Both the position numbers and the translations under genes were made by a program. A stretch of 5,788 nt of DNA from Anaerolineaceae bacterium. Lineage in GTDB: Bacteria > Chloroflexota > Anaerolineae > Anaerolineales > Anaerolineaceae. This document shows positions 5,761 through 5,788 of the stretch, one piece after another. The stretch is taken from positions 1 through 5,788 of the forward strand of contig JAQTMA010000252.1 of the NCBI GenBank assembly GCA_028714615.1. Reading direction: 5' to 3'. The first letter of the stretch is position 1; every line of letters begins with the position of its first letter. The notes under the pieces were generated by a model. It did no database searches, was not told the origin of the DNA, and saw nothing but the letters and a program-made list of their open reading frames with translations.

Positions 5761-5788
5761 ATTATAGGGTAATGAGATTTTGCATGGA
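5761..5788 (-). promoter_or_regulatory. Promoter of the PadR gene, -35 uncertain
   Basis: The minus strand carries a perfect -10, TATAAT (5766-5761). The matching -35 falls at the very edge of the window (TCCATG with a 16-base spacer) and is poor or partly outside. Transcription would start about 12 bases before the ATG, leaving almost no leader and no Shine-Dalgarno sequence. Confidence 0.5.

Noticed and set aside
1..5788. CRISPR array, tRNA, rRNA, insertion sequence or prophage signals
   Set aside because: No spaced direct repeats, cloverleaf, transposase motif or terminal inverted repeats were found on either strand.

Overview
The window is compact bacterial chromosomal DNA of moderately high GC, with seven convincing genes plus one gene that runs off the left edge. 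The gene content is housekeeping and core metabolism, with no sign of phage, insertion sequence, CRISPR, tRNA or rRNA. The lineage cannot be proved from this stretch. A pyrophosphate-type phosphofructokinase and an rpsU-infA pair outside the usual ribosomal protein cluster would fit Chloroflexota (Anaerolineae-like), but that is inference from general familiarity.

Left part (1-2712). The 3' end of a PGN_0703-type putative nuclease gene runs rightward and meets, tail to tail with a 6-base overlap, a leftward two-gene operon. That operon is a 6-phosphofructokinase with PPi-type active-site residues (first gene), followed 6 bases later by a YgjP-like zinc metallopeptidase whose ribosome binding site lies over the phosphofructokinase stop codon. 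The nuclease fragment appears to have lost the E-x-K half of its catalytic motif.

Middle (2713-4287). A 54-base divergent intergenic region separates the phosphofructokinase from a rightward nucleosidase/phosphorylase-superfamily gene. A GC-rich hairpin terminator follows, and faces a leftward translation operon: rpsU (ribosomal protein bS21) then infA (initiation factor IF-1). rpsU has an excellent sigma-70 promoter (TTGACA, 17 bases, TACAAT). A 10-base sequence in the rpsU leader is perfectly complementary to one in the infA leader. The 267-base gap between rpsU and the next gene holds this promoter, a small dyad and a likely rightward promoter.

Right part (4288-5788). A rightward molybdate-type ABC permease (ModB-like) stands alone, with no binding protein or ATPase gene beside it. 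It converges, across a hairpin, on a leftward PadR-family regulator with a perfect -10 hexamer and a very short leader.

No clearly new multi-gene system is visible. The items most worth a second look are the catalytically altered nuclease homologue, the leader-leader complementarity in rpsU-infA, and the orphan permease.
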